Source: Drosophila miranda (lineage: Eukaryota > Arthropoda > Insecta > Diptera > Drosophilidae). From it: a stretch of DNA of 64,000 nucleotides. The stretch is from contig NW_022881614.1 in the NCBI RefSeq assembly GCF_003369915.1, positions 33,478,342 through 33,542,341 on the forward strand, read 5' to 3'. The notes beneath the pieces were generated by a model that was not told the origin of the DNA, ran no database searches, and worked only from the letters and a program-made list of their open reading frames with translations. Positions 1 to 10,097 of the stretch are shown here, in pieces. Both the position numbers and the translations under genes were made by a program. Positions within the stretch are counted from its first letter, which is position 1. Each line of letters begins with the position of its first letter.

Positions 1-1121
1 ACCGAAGCGAGAGTGGACAACTGTATCGGCGCCTGCACACCGTGCCCGAAGAAGAAGACTCCACCCCATGGAAACTCTGCGTCGCTGCAGAACATAGACG
101 ACGCGTACTAAAAGAATGCCATGACCACCCGACGGCCGGACATCTAGGAATCCGAAAAACAAGCACACGAGTCGCCCAAAAGTACTACTGGCCAGGCCTG
201 TTCCGAGAAGTCGCCAGATACGTTCGCCAATGCGTAGTGTGCCAAAAATACAAGGTGAGCCAGTTCAAACCGGCGGGGAAAATGTTCACCAGACAAGTTG
301 ACGAACCCTTCAGCGTGTTATGCGCCGACTTTGTTGGGCCGTTGCCCCGCTCCAAACATGGAAACACCGTCCTCCTGGTTTTCTTCGACGCATTTAGTAA
401 GTGGGTCGAACTGGTGCCTCTACGCAAGGCAACTACGCCACACCTGGAAAGATCATTCCGAGAAAGAATCCTAAGCCGCTTTGGTACCCCTCGTACCTTC
501 GTTTGCGACAATGGGGCACAGTTTACCAGCCGATCGTTCAAAGGATTCTGCAAAAGGCTAGGGATGGAACTTCAGCATACTGCCCCGTACACTCCCCAAC
601 AAAATCCAACAGAACGCGCGAACAGAACAATTAAAACGATGGTGGCGCAATACATCGACGGAAAACAGAACACTTGGGACGAGCTCTTGCCAGAAATCAC
701 GCTCGCGATCAACTCAAGCGTGTCCGATTCGACGCGATTCAGCCCCGCGTTTTTGATCCAAGGTCGCGAGCCAAGACTGCCAGGCGCCTTGTACGACGAG
801 GTTACGCCAGGAACGGGAACTAGCATCGCCGACCCGGAGACCAGGGCACGACAGATGAGAGAGGTGTTCGAAATCGCAAAAACAAACTGCGACAAAGCAT
901 CAGAAGAGCAAAAACGACATTACAACCTCCGCCGTAGGGAATGGAAACCGGCTATTGGATCCCAAGTGATGTTACGTCGCCACACTCTGTCCAAAGCAGC
1001 CGAAGGCTTCGCCTCCAAGTTGGCCACGAAATTCGAGGGACCATACCGGGTGACCAAGTTTCTCTCTCCGAATCTCGTCCGATTACAGGTTCTAAACGGA
1101 CGCAGCGATCAGCCAGTTTGA
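1..1121 (+). CDS. Integrase end of T1 pol (5' partial)
   Basis: The reading frame is open to the left edge, so the true start is outside. The zinc-binding HHCC region lies near codons 25-70 (H-P-T-A-G-H-L-G, then C-V-V-C), followed by the DDE core: D in L-C-A-D-F-V-G-P, D in V-C-D-N-G-A-Q-F, and the glutamate region T-P-Q-Q-N-P-T-E-R. This is typical Ty3/gypsy integrase, which inserts element cDNA into chromosomes. The frame ends at 1121, but the usual basic C-terminus (R-x-A-S-L-N-D-L-K) continues in another frame to 1231. A frameshift near 1087-1110 therefore breaks the last ~45 codons. RT and RNase H lie upstream, outside the window. Confidence 0.85.
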   Translation, partial: RSESGQLYRRLHTVPEEEDSTPWKLCVAAEHRRRVLKECHDHPTAGHLGIRKTSTRVAQKYYWPGLFREVARYVRQCVVCQKYKVSQFKPAGKMFTRQVDEPFSVLCADFVGPLPRSKHGNTVLLVFFDAFSKWVELVPLRKATTPHLERSFRERILSRFGTPRTFVCDNGAQFTSRSFKGFCKRLGMELQHTAPYTPQQNPTERANRTIKTMVAQYIDGKQNTWDELLPEITLAINSSVSDSTRFSPAFLIQGREPRLPGALYDEVTPGTGTSIADPETRARQMREVFEIAKTNCDKASEEQKRHYNLRRREWKPAIGSQVMLRRHTLSKAAEGFASKLATKFEGPYRVTKFLSPNLVRLQVLNGRSDQPV

Positions 1122-1302
1122 ACGACCTGAAGGCGTTCTACCCGACCATCGACGAAGATGACGAAAAGACCGACCAGATCAGGACGGACAGTGAAGACGA
1201 CCCTGACCGAACCAATATACAACAATCTTGATTACAACGCAGATCTACTCAAACCGCCACGACGATGCTGACACCCCGGATACACAGAGACGAAACCAAT
1301 CA

Positions 1303-1680
1303 GGAACCCGGATATCTTGCGAGGAACGACGCACCGAACGAGGCGTGCGTGGCTGCTCCTCCTGGACACATCCGCTTCGGGAACCCGGATATCTTGCGAG
1401 GAACGACGCGCCGAACGAGGCGTGCGTGGCTGCTCCTCCTGGACACATCCGCTTCAGGAACCCGGATGTCCTGCGAGGAACGACGCACCGAACGAGGCGT
1501 GCGTGGCTGCTTCTCCTGGACCCATCCGCTTCAGGAACCCGGATATCCTGCGAGGAACGACGCACCGAACGAGGCGTGCGTGGCCGCTTCTCCTGGACAC
1601 ATCCGCTTCCGGGACCCGGACATCCTTCGAAGAACGACGCACCAAACGAAGCGGGCGTGGCTGTTCCTTCAAGGGCAAAC
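1303..1680 (+). repeat. 77-bp tandem repeat, five units
   Basis: Units start at 1303, 1380, 1457, 1534 and 1611 with exact 77-bp spacing; the fifth is the most diverged and fades near 1680. Each contains GGAACCCGGAT and GCACCGAACGAGGCGTGCG. Because 77 is not a multiple of three, the repeat cycles through all frames, and long open frames on both strands here are by-products. It lies between integrase and the third ORF of T1. Confidence 0.95.
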
Positions 1681-1784
1681 CGCAACCGTGATTGTACCGA
1701 AGGGACCAACCAAGGCCGACATTTTGGAGATTCTCATTAAGTCTATAACCGCTCCGCCGCACTCATAGAGTATCAAAGTATTTC

Positions 1785-2881
1785 TTGCCTGTAGTCAACA
1801 AGTCCATGCCTATTCACAGCTCATCGAATGCGAGAGACCCCCGCCGTCGGAGAACTACGACAAAAGCCAGGCCGGAGCCCCCAGTCGACTGGGAGATCAT
1901 CGAGGAACTGATTCTTCGCCCCACTCCACGAGAATTCCAAGTCCACCCAGAGGTCCTCAGCTGGGAAAATTTATGCGGCGACGTCGTAAGCTGGCCCCGC
2001 ATCGACCAGATCATCGAGGGGCACGATTCAGACCCCGATCACGTCAATATTACAGGAGACGTGGCCCAGACGTACAGGGACCCAAGCCCTGGCAACGCCG
2101 CCAGAGCCACGTTCACCCATGCTCAGGGCCCCAGCCAGGTCAACCCCGACCAGGTCGCCGAAGACCACGCGCAGGGCCCTGGACACGCCACCGTAGGAGA
2201 AGCAGCCGACTACACCGCTCCGGGTCCGAGCCCCGACGAGGGGCAGAGGCCATCACTATCCCTGACGGGCTGCCAGGTGCCACCGCACGCGGATACCGCC
2301 AGCAATTCGAGCCGACGGAGTTCGAAAAAGAGGTGCTCCGCTGGGAAGAGCCACCGCTTCCGGCACTCTTCGGGGCCCTTGATACGCTCAACCTTCTCGA
2401 ACGGATAGACGGGTTGGACATCGCCCCCGAAGATGCAGGACTACCGGCCGTCAGCAACTTTGACGCCATCCTGCGTCCCGAAGACATCGCCACCGAAGAT
2501 GCAGGACTACCGGCCGTCAGCAACTTTGACGCCATCCTGCGTCCCGAAGACATCGCCACCGAAGACGCAGAGCTACCGGACGCCTGCGATCTGGACGCCA
2601 TCCTACATCCCGAGGGCGGCCGTCCGGAGATACCAGGAACGTCGACCCCCAACCCAGCCGTTCGTTGGGTGACTGGGGAGGCGGATTGGAGAGTACGTAC
2701 GCCCGACGGCCGGCTGCCAGACACCCTGAAAGCCCGGCTCCTGGCACAACTCGTCAACCCGCGGCGTAAAGATGTCCGATTCTTGGCAGAGGCGGACAAC
2801 ACCTTCTTCCAGGTCCACATCAGCAAGACGAGCAAAGTGACTATTCGCTCACGGGCCCCCCGAAGTAAGGAGAGGGTGTGA
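1785..2881 (+). pseudogene. T1 third ORF, function unknown, split by a frameshift
   Basis: One frame runs from about 1785 to 2240 and continues in a second frame to the stop at 2879-2881. The switch lies in or near a GGGG run at about 2240. The inferred product is ~365 residues: an N-terminal basic patch (R-R-R-R), a Pro/Asp-rich middle, a 22-residue repeat (about 2432-2629) and a conserved-looking C-terminal block around W-R-V-R-T-P-D-G. I see no signal peptide, membrane span, furin site or zinc knuckle, so I do not call it env. The stop lies inside the first bases of the LTR, so the ORF belongs to the element. I do not recognise the family. Confidence 0.6.
2432..2629 (+). repeat. 66-bp in-frame repeat in the T1 third ORF
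   Basis: Units begin at 2432, 2498 and 2564. The first two are nearly identical; the third is diverged. Each encodes 22 acidic residues (core F-D-A-I-L-R-P-E-D). The length is a multiple of three, consistent with expansion under coding constraint. Confidence 0.85.
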
Positions 2882-3889
2882 GGACCCATACTGGGACCCT
2901 CACATAGTAACAAGAATAATAATAATAATATTAATAATTGGATTACTCACAACCATATGCTATAGTAGTAAATAAGCTAGTTATGTTTTGCATAGCCGAA
3001 ATCCCGCCAAACGGCCAGCTCACACGGAACAACCGCAAAGAAGACGGCGAGGAGAGGGAGCCATGCTCAGCCGGCAGCAGAGCGGAGCTCTTTCGGAAAA
3101 GTCCCGTTGGCCCGAAAACGAGCGCGAGGCGTGGCGAGAACGTCGAGCGACCGTAGCGAGAGAGGGAGTCGATTCTGGGAAGTGAGCGAAGACGGAACGT
3201 CGCGGACATCGAAGTGAAGAGAAAAAAAAAGTGTTGAACGGCCGCGCGCCAGAGAGGAGAGAAGAGCATGGAGGAGCTGCGGGAACACAGGCGCCGGATC
3301 CGCGGGTGAGCTGGCCGCTGGCCAAGGTAGTAGTAGGAGTAAGAGGGAGTGCGAGGGGAACCAATCCAATAAAACTTCGATCATAGAATTAAGAACGCGT
3401 TGGCTTCCATTTATTTTCTCTGGTCGGACCACCGACTGCGGTCATCTCTCCACCCCCTCCCCACCCGTTTTCCTGACTGTTCTCGGTCACTACGCTCCCG
3501 CTCTGACTCTGGCAACAGGGTTTTACCCTGCTGGAGTGAGAAGTGGTACGCGTTTCGACAGAGGCGCCCCCCCCATCCTTTTCCTTCACCTCCCCGGACC
3601 CGCGGCCCACTTCGACCTTGGCAACAGGGGTTTTACCCTGCTGAAGTCGGGGAGTGCAGCGTCTCGGGTGAGTTTCGCGCCGCCCGGCCCAACGCCGCTT
3701 TCCCCCCCCCCCCCCTCCCTAATTTCTCCCGAAGGCCCCGTCGTTGACGGCGGCTCGGCGATCCCTGCGCCAACGACCCGCCTCCCCCCCCAGTCTCAAC
3801 GTCTCAGCAACTTACAAATAAACTGTAGGTGACCCTGGGCAGACTGAGACTGACCCCAGCCTAGGATCACTACTTTACAATATATACTT
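2877..3889 (+). repeat. Candidate 3' LTR of T1 (~1013 bp)
   Basis: Starts with TG directly after a purine-rich tract (AAGGAGAGGG) and ends in CA. It contains AATAAA near 3366 and two copies of a short hairpin (CAGGG-TTTTA-CCCTG) near 3510 and 3635, the second in a pyrimidine-rich stretch with a C run at about 3703-3713. No second LTR is in the window, so the ends rest on TG...CA, the purine tract and the start of DINE-1 sequence at 3890. Confidence 0.65.
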
Positions 3890-3984
3890 TATGGGGTCGG
3901 AAACGATTCCTTCTGGACGTTACACACATCCACTTTTACCACAAATCTAATATACCCCAATACTCATTTTGAGTATCGGGTATA
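3890..3984 (-). mobile_element. DINE-1-type Helitron fragment D1 (5' end only)
   Basis: Only the first ~95 bases of the DINE-1 consensus remain, reading right to left from TATACCCGATACTC. Truncated on the left where T1 ends. Confidence 0.85.
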
Positions 3985-4119
3985 ATAACAGGACCAGCAC
4001 ATGACGCACTGACCAACCACGGGACAGTTTTAAATTTCGATGCCATACTTTCACGGCTTGACTTTGTTTACAGTGACAAGAGACCAATTTATATAATAGA
4101 ACAGGAGCTAAGCGTTCTC
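3985..4119 (+). pseudogene. gag fragment 1 of copy P
   Basis: About 135 bp nearly identical to the start of the segment at 4741, translating to an errantivirus Gag stretch (L-D-F-V-Y-S-D-K-R-P type). It stops abruptly inside DINE-1 sequence at 4120. It is a second copy of the same gag piece, flanked on both sides by DINE-1. Confidence 0.75.
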
Positions 4120-4740
4120 ACAGGAGTGTGGATACCAAATTTGGTTGCTCTGGCTCTTATAGGTTCTGAGATCCTTGAACTCATATTTTGCAATTGGCAA
4201 AGCCGACCATGAAACCTGTGTGTTAGAGAGAGACAGAGCGAGAAAGAATGAAATTGTTTTCTTGATTCTGGCTATAATAATTATACAATCTGGTTCAGAT
4301 TTTACACTCTAGAACATATAGTCATCCTCTACGATTCTGCATTTTTGGTTTTATCGTATCTTTAAAAATGTGGATGCCACAGATTTTCGTCCTTTGTGGG
4401 GGCGGAAGTGGGTTGGGCAAAGTTTTGAAATATTTTTGTAGCAGTGACATATCACAGATGTCTGGATCCAAAACATCGTTGCTCTAGCTCTTATAGTCTT
4501 TGAGCACTAGGCGCTGAAGGGGACGGACGGACGGACGGACGGACGGACAGACGGACGGACGGACGGACGGACGGACGGACAGACGGACAGACAGACAGGG
4601 CTCAATCGACTCGGCTATTGATGCTGATCAAGAATATATATACTTTATGGGGTCGGAAACGATTCCTTCTGGACGTTACACAAATCCACTTTAACCACAA
4701 ATCTAATATACCCCAATACTCATTTTGAGTATCGGGTATA
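4120..4740 (-). mobile_element. DINE-1-type Helitron D2 (3' truncated)
   Basis: Minus-oriented; the 5' end TATACCCG is at 4740, and it runs leftwards through the GGAC/AGAC microsatellite (about 4520-4600) into interior sequence. It lacks the 3' hairpin and terminus. Contains a GA-rich stretch at 4223-4248. Confidence 0.85.
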
Positions 4741-4998
4741 ATAACAGGACCAGCACATGACGCACTGACCAACCACGGGACAGTTTAAAATTTCGATGCC
4801 ATACTTTCACGGCTTGACTTTGTTTACAGTGACAAGAGACCAATTTATATAATAGAACAGGAGCTAAGCGTTCTCCGACAAGGGAACCTTTCAATAATAG
4901 ATTTCTATAACGAGGTTAACAAGAAAATGACCTTGTTAATAAATAAGACAATAATGACTCACGGAAAGGACAGTGAAATTACAAAAGAATCAAATAAA
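4741..4998 (+). pseudogene. gag fragment 2 of copy P (N-terminal half)
   Basis: One open frame encodes a Gag region with the R-P-I-Y-I-I-E-Q-E-L and L-R-Q-G-N-L-S motifs known from gypsy-type errantivirus Gag. This half is missing from every array copy, which begin at the N-A-L-R-I-F segment. It is interrupted at 4999 by the 3' end of a DINE-1. Confidence 0.75.
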
Positions 4999-5769
4999 AC
5001 GAGGGGGAACGTTGTGAGTTGCTGCGGACACCGCAACTCTACAGTTATACCCGATACTAAGTCAGTATGGCTCTCCTCCGGCAGACGCCGCTTATATTGA
5101 ATGACACGACAAAGAGTGCGTGCGAGAGAGACAGAAAATCAGTCTGAGCGTGACGTCGGGCGCTGCGTAGCCACTGCAAATTGATTTGTTCCTTTTGGCT
5201 ATAAAAATTATCTGATCTGATCCAGATTCAGCAATCTGATAGATATGGTCGCTATCTATGATTCTGCGTTTTTAGTTTTTTCGAATCTGCAATATTGTGG
5301 ATGCAACAGATTTTCGTCTTTTGTGTGGGCGGAAGGGGGTGGGGCGAAATTTTGAGATATACCTTTTATAGTGAAATCTAACAGGAGTGCGGATACTAAA
5401 TTTGGTTACTCTAGCATTAATAGTCTTTGAGATTTGTAGATGCCCCAGATTTTCGTCCTTTGCGTGGCCGGAAGGGGGTGTGGCGAAATTTTGAAACAAA
5501 ACGGTCAAGGTCCGATATCACAGGAGTGTGGATACCAAAATTGGTTGCCCTGGCTCTTATAGGTTCTGAGATCCTTGAACTCATATTTTGCAATTGGCAA
5601 AACCGACCATGAAACCTGTGTGTTAGACAGAGACATCGCGAGAAAGAATGAAAAGAATGAAATGAAATGAATGAGAGAATGAAGAATGATTCTGGCTATA
5701 ATAATTATACGATCTGGTTCAGATTTTGCACTCTAGAAGATATAGTCATCTTCTACGATTCTGCGTTTT
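4999..5769 (-). mobile_element. DINE-1-type Helitron D3 (5' truncated)
   Basis: Minus-oriented with the intact 3' end at 4999 (reads ...CCCCCTCGT on its own strand) and the terminal hairpin (GTTGC/GCAAC stem) at about 5015-5036. It ends where D4 begins, so it lacks the microsatellite and 5' terminus. Confidence 0.85.
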
Positions 5770-6877
5770 TATACCCGATACTCAAAATGAGTATTGGGGT
5801 ATATTAGATTTGTGGTAAAAGCGGATGTGTGTAACGTCCAGAAGGAATTGTTTCCGACCCCATAAAGTATATATATTCTTGATCAGCATCAATAGCCGAG
5901 TCGATTGAGCCCTGTCTGTCTGTCCGTCCGTCCGTCTGTCCGTCTGTCCGTCCCCTTCAGCGCCTAGTGCTCAAAGACTATAAGAGCTAGAGCAACGATG
6001 TTTTGGATCCAGACTTCTGTGATATGTCACTGCTACAAAAATATTTCAAAACTTCGCCCCGCCCACTTCCGCCCCCACAAAGGACGAAAATCTGTGGCAT
6101 CCACAATTTTAAAGATATGAGAAAACCAAAAATGTAGAATTGTAGAGAATGACCATATCTTTAAGACTGCGGAACCTGAATTGGATCGTATTATTATTAT
6201 AGCCAGCATCAAGAAAACAATTTCATTTTTTCTCGCCCTGTCTCTCTCTAACACACACGTAGCATAGGCGGCTTTGCTTAGATTAAAACATTAGCGCCTA
6301 GATCTCAGAGACTATAAAAGCTAGAGCAACCAAATTTGGTATCCACACTCCTAATATATCGGACCGAGACGAGTTTGTTTCAAAATTTCGCCACACCCCC
6401 TTCCGCCCCCGCAAAGGACGAAAATCTGGGGATATTCAAAAATCTCAGAGACTATTAAGGCTAGAGTAACCAAATTTGGTATCCGCTTTTCTGTAAGATC
6501 TTACTATAAAACGTGTATCTCAAAATTTCGCCCCACCCCCTTCCGCCCACACAAAAGGACGAAAATCTGTTGCATCCACAATATTGCACATTCGAGAAAA
6601 CTAAAAACGCCGAATCATAGATAATGACCATATCTATCAGATTGCTGAATCTGGATCAGATCAGATAATTTTTATAGCCAAAAGGAACAAATCAATTTGC
6701 AGTGGCTACGCAGCGCCCGACGTCACGCTCAGACTGATTTTCTGTCTCTCTCGCACGCACTCTTTGTCGTGTCGTTCAATATTAGCGGCGTCTGCCGGAG
6801 GAGAGCCATACTGACTTAGTATCGGGTATAACTGTAGAGTTGCGGTGTCCGCAGCAACTCACAACGTTCCCCCTCGT
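5770..6877 (+). mobile_element. DINE-1-type Helitron D4 (full length)
   Basis: 1108 bp from TATACCCGATACTC to ...CCCCCTCGT, with the GTCC/GTCT microsatellite at about 5915-5955 and a 3' terminal hairpin at about 6838-6860. It has no coding capacity, so it is non-autonomous. Features match the DINE-1/INE-1 class; ISY-like names are used for such elements in D. miranda. Confidence 0.9.
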
Positions 6878-6898
6878 TTTGTTTGTTACTTATGTCTA

Positions 6899-7177
6899 TG
6901 TCACTCATTTGTTTGTAAAGCTTTGCGCTTGCTTGCCCTGCTAAACGCTCTCTGCCAGCTCGCTCTTCGCTATCTATGCTTTGCGTCTGCCTACCGACGT
7001 CGGCCGAGCGAAGCTGCGCTTAGTGATCGGAGCGGCAATGTAAAGGGCAGGCAAGCCACACTTGCAATTTGGATGTCACGCATTAAAGAACATATCGTAA
7101 TTTTATTTCTGCGCCGAGTTTTATTTAATTCGAAATAATTAGTCGGCCGATTGGGGATAAAAAACATTATGTCCACA
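6899..7177 (+). repeat. 5' LTR of the BEL element
   Basis: Near-identical to 9819-10,097 over 279 bp, starting TG and ending CCACA. Small differences (TGTCACTC versus TGCACTC, TATGCTTT versus TCCGCTTT) show modest divergence since insertion. Confidence 0.9.
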
Positions 7178-7184
7178 TAAAATT

Positions 7185-7202
7185 TGGTGACCCCGACGTG
7201 AT
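7185..7202 (+). other. BEL primer binding site, tRNA-Trp type
   Basis: TGGTGACCCCGACGTGAT, seven bases after the 5' LTR, is the exact complement of the 3' end of eukaryotic tRNA-Trp including CCA (from memory of the tRNA sequence). Confidence 0.8.
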
Positions 7203-7532
7203 ATCTGAGTTGCAGTGTCAATTAAAAATCATTCGCAATCGACATTCGTTAGCCTTAGCAAATTTTCGGCGGTTAAGCACAATTCGGTGCTAAAACATAC
7301 TTACATACACGCATTGCTGGCTATTTATTTCTCTGTCGCGACAATTCGGTCAGTGCAGTGCGGTAGGCAGTGCAGCGAGCTCACTAAGCGGAGTACAAAG
7401 CGGAATCGGACAGCACGCACAGCCGCACAGTTAAAGACATTAGCTGTAATCCCTTTGCTTGCGGTTCCCACGTTAATACGTATACAGGGTGTCTTTTTTG
7501 GTCGTGCTGAATGACTCTTTTAAAACCTCAAC

Positions 7533-8700
7533 ATGGCAGCACCTGAGCCTACCAATGTCGCGAACGCAGCAATGCCGAGTGATGTAGATTTCTACAAGCA
7601 CAAGGCCGAGTCCATCGCGCGCCAACTAAAGGCCATGGATCGCTTTCTCACCAAGGAAGAGCTTGCCGAGTTAGATGAGGCAGAACTTCAAGCTCGCTAA
7701 GAGCAAATCGAGCGAATGAATGCGGATTTCGATGCCGCTCAAACGAGCCTTGAAAGGCTGGATTTCCCGCAGTTAGCCCATGATGCCCGGCTGGACTTTT
7801 CGAATGTTTATGTCAAGGTTAGGTCCAGGCTGTCGCGGGAGTTGATGGCTGCTCGCACGGTAAATGTTGCCAATTCAACGGCTCGGCATACTCTCGAGGG
7901 GAATTCGTCGTTGTTCGCCTATAATAGTATAGGCCGTTCTCGAATGCCCGAGTTGCAGCTTCCGCGATTCGGTGGGAACTACATGGATTGGCCAGAATTC
8001 CACTCGATGTTCTCGACAATGGTGCACAAAGACCATCGTATACCAATCATCGAAAAATTCCAATATCTTCGTGGATGCCTAGATGGTGCTGCGCTGGATA
8101 CGATTCGTTCCTTGGAACTTTCTGAGGAGAATTACGACAAGGCGTTGAATTTACTAATGTTGCGATTCGATAATAAACTGTTACATTTTCAGGCACACGT
8201 CAAGGCTATTTTCGGGCTGCAAGGGGTGGAGAAGGGCTCGGCTATCGGCTTGCGCGCGCTCAGCGATAAAATCAATTCGCACTTGCTTGCACTTCAGACC
8301 TTGGCGACCCCGCAGGAGATATCCGATGGGTTGCTGATCTTCATCATAGGCAGGAAATTGGACCACAAGACCAAGGAGAAATGGGAAGAGAACTTGCCGA
8401 CGTCAGGATTGCCTCGGTGGTCAAGCATGGCCTCATTCTTGGAAGCAAGATGTCGGATGCTGGAAAATTTGGGATCGGCTATGGTAACAATTCCTAGCCA
8501 GCAGGTGGGAGAAGACAAACCTGTTACCCTTATCACCTCGAGTAACGACCATCCTAACCCCATATGTAACCATTGCAATTCCTCTGAGCATTACATATCT
8601 AGATGTCAGGAATTCCTGAATCTCTCTGCGTTTGAACGATACAAAGAAGCAAAGAAGAGCCGCTTGTGTTTGAACTGCCTCAACAAAGGCCATGAATTGC
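7533..8700 (+). pseudogene. BEL/Pao gag, broken
   Basis: Starts at ATG 7533 (frame MAAPEPT). An in-frame TAA at 7698-7700 interrupts it after 55 codons, and the same frame resumes for ~330 codons. The body has the DUF1759-type Gag region of BEL elements (L-P-R-F-G-G-N-Y-M-D-W; the family usually reads P-x-F-x-G-x-x-x-x-W) and zinc-knuckle-like cysteines near 8560-8690 (C-N-H-C, C-L-N-C-L-N-K-G-H). Around 8700-8715 a short duplication (AGGTCAGGTGC/AGGTCAGG) shifts the frame, and the second knuckle and Ser-rich linker continue in another frame into the protease ORF. Gag would package element RNA. Confidence 0.8.
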
Positions 8701-8719
8701 AGAGGTCAGGTGCAGGTCA

Positions 8720-9580
8720 GGACTTTGCTGGCATTGCCAGGCCAAACATCACACGCTGCTCCACATTCCATCGGGAACTGGTGCTTCATCTTCCTCTTCA
8801 CCGGCCGAGGAATCGATCCAGCAAGAGGCCGCGACTGTGCTTCTAGCAAGCGGGTGTTCTAGCCCTCCCCCCTCGATCCAGAAATCTCAGCCTAGCCAGA
8901 ACGTGTTGCTACCTACTGCCCTCGTCCATGTAACAGATCGTTATGGAGCACTTATCCCATGTCGTGCCATTTTGGATTCTGCATCACAGGCAAACTTTGT
9001 AACATCTAGACTTGCTGATCAGTTGCAGTTGGATCATCGCTCGTCTTATGTTCACATCTTTGGAATCGGAGATTCCATTCTACCTTCGAGCAAGTCTGTA
9101 CATATGGTTGTACAATCGCAGGACGCAAGCTATCGAGCTTCCTTCGCTGCAATTGTCACCAACTCAATTACGGAAATGCAGCCTAACTTCGGCGTAGACG
9201 CAAACGATTGGCCAATGCCGAATAATCTAAAACTAGCTGATCCTAATTTCTCCAAGCCCCAACGTATCGATCTGTTGATAGGTTCTGGTTTGTTCTTCGA
9301 TTTAATGTGCGTCGGACAGATTCGACTATCAGCCCAATTGCCAACATTGCAGGAGACTAAACTTGGTTGGATAGTATCAGGAAGCATTGATAGCTCGGAG
9401 AATAAGCGTGCAGCTTTAGCCGCTTTTGAAAATTCCTCATGCATCTCTATTGACGATTTTCGACCCACAACGCTGGAGTACCAAAACTTAGAGCAGCAAT
9501 GCAGGAAGCAGCTGCTCGAGTGCCAGGTGCAAGTGGAAAAACTGCGATCGGAGAATCAGGAACTGCAGCGCGAACTTTAG
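8720..9580 (+). pseudogene. BEL protease region ending in a coiled-coil tail
   Basis: The aspartic protease region (DUF1758 type) has the active-site block I-L-D-S-A-S-Q-A-N-F, the flap-side I-D-L-L-I-G-S-G, and K-L-G-W-I-V-S-G near residue 180 of the ORF. After the first residues past G-W-I-V-S-G, the frame does not continue into RT. It runs ~35 residues of coiled-coil-like sequence (L-E-Q-Q-C-R-K-Q-L-L-E, then L-R-S-E-N-Q-E-L-Q) and stops at 9580. The tail looks unlike BEL pol. Confidence 0.7.
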
Positions 9581-9818
9581 CATATATTAAAAACCTACAT
9601 ATCCACGCCAAATGAAATTCAACTTTCAACAGTTTCTACATTGCCAAATTTCCTGCCATTCTATGCAATTACAGAGGTTCCCGATGATCAAGACGTAATC
9701 ACGACAAGCCGCCTTCGTAAAGAAGCGCCGATTGCTGCGTTCGACGATCATCCCAGCGTGGCCGCCAGCTGCGCCCAAGCAAGCATCTTCAAGAGGGCCG
9801 TTGGAAAAATAGCGGTTC
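9581..9818 (+). pseudogene. Remnant of the BEL pol C-terminus
   Basis: The frame from about 9641 into the LTR ends with K-R-A-V-G-K-I-A-V-L. This matches the conserved last residues of BEL/Pao pol (K-R-P-V-x-K-L-A-V-L type), where the frame normally reaches the 3' LTR. The preceding ~150 bases are weakly pol-like. About 3-4 kb of RT-RNase H-integrase is missing (family knowledge). Confidence 0.6.
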
Positions 9819-10097
9819 TGCACTCATTTGTTTGTTAAAGCTTTGCGCTTGCTTGCCCTGCTAAACGCTCTCTGCCAGCTCGCTCTTCGCTATCTCCGCT
9901 TTGCGTCTGCCTACCGACGTCGGCCGAGCGAAGCTGCGCTTAGCGATCGGAGCGGCAATGTAAAGGGCAGGCAAGCCACACTTGCAATTTGGATGTCACG
10001 CATTAAAGAACATATCGTAATTTTATTTCTGCGCCGAGTTTTATTTAATTCGAAATAATTAGTCGGCCGATTGGGGATAAAAAACATTATCTCCACA
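9819..10097 (+). repeat. 3' LTR of the BEL element
   Basis: Pairs with 6899-7177; starts TG and ends CCACA, directly followed by errantivirus env sequence (ACGACTTTTTG). Confidence 0.9.

Larger units (their letters stand above)
1..3889 (+). mobile_element. T1: 3' part of a Ty3/gypsy-type LTR retrotransposon
   Basis: Cut by the window's left edge. Order seen: integrase, a 77-bp tandem repeat, a third ORF, a purine-rich tract (about 2862-2876) and a candidate 3' LTR starting TGTGAGG and ending TTTACA. The far end abuts a truncated DINE-1, so T1 probably inserted into that DINE-1. I cannot name the family. A downstream third ORF is shared with env-bearing lineages, but this one has no membrane segment. 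The 5' LTR, gag, protease and RT lie outside the window. Confidence 0.8.
6899..10097 (+). mobile_element. BEL/Pao LTR retrotransposon, internally deleted
   Basis: Two LTRs of equal length (279 bp; TG...CA) enclose gag, a retropepsin-like domain and a short remnant of the pol C-terminus; RT, RNase H and nearly all integrase are missing. The primer site matches the 3' end of tRNA-Trp. Flanks do not match each other: DINE-1 plus 21 bp on the left, errantivirus env on the right. No target duplication is visible and a deletion at the insertion site is likely. Confidence 0.85.

Noticed and set aside
1228..1768. Several long ORFs on both strands over 1228-1768
   Set aside because: They are produced by the 77-bp repeat cycling through all frames and show no domain.
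1785..2881. T1 third ORF as an envelope gene
   Set aside because: No signal peptide, furin-like site or membrane span.
7215..7514. 99-codon ORF in the BEL leader
   Set aside because: It lies between the primer site and gag, with no domain; leader sequence is expected.
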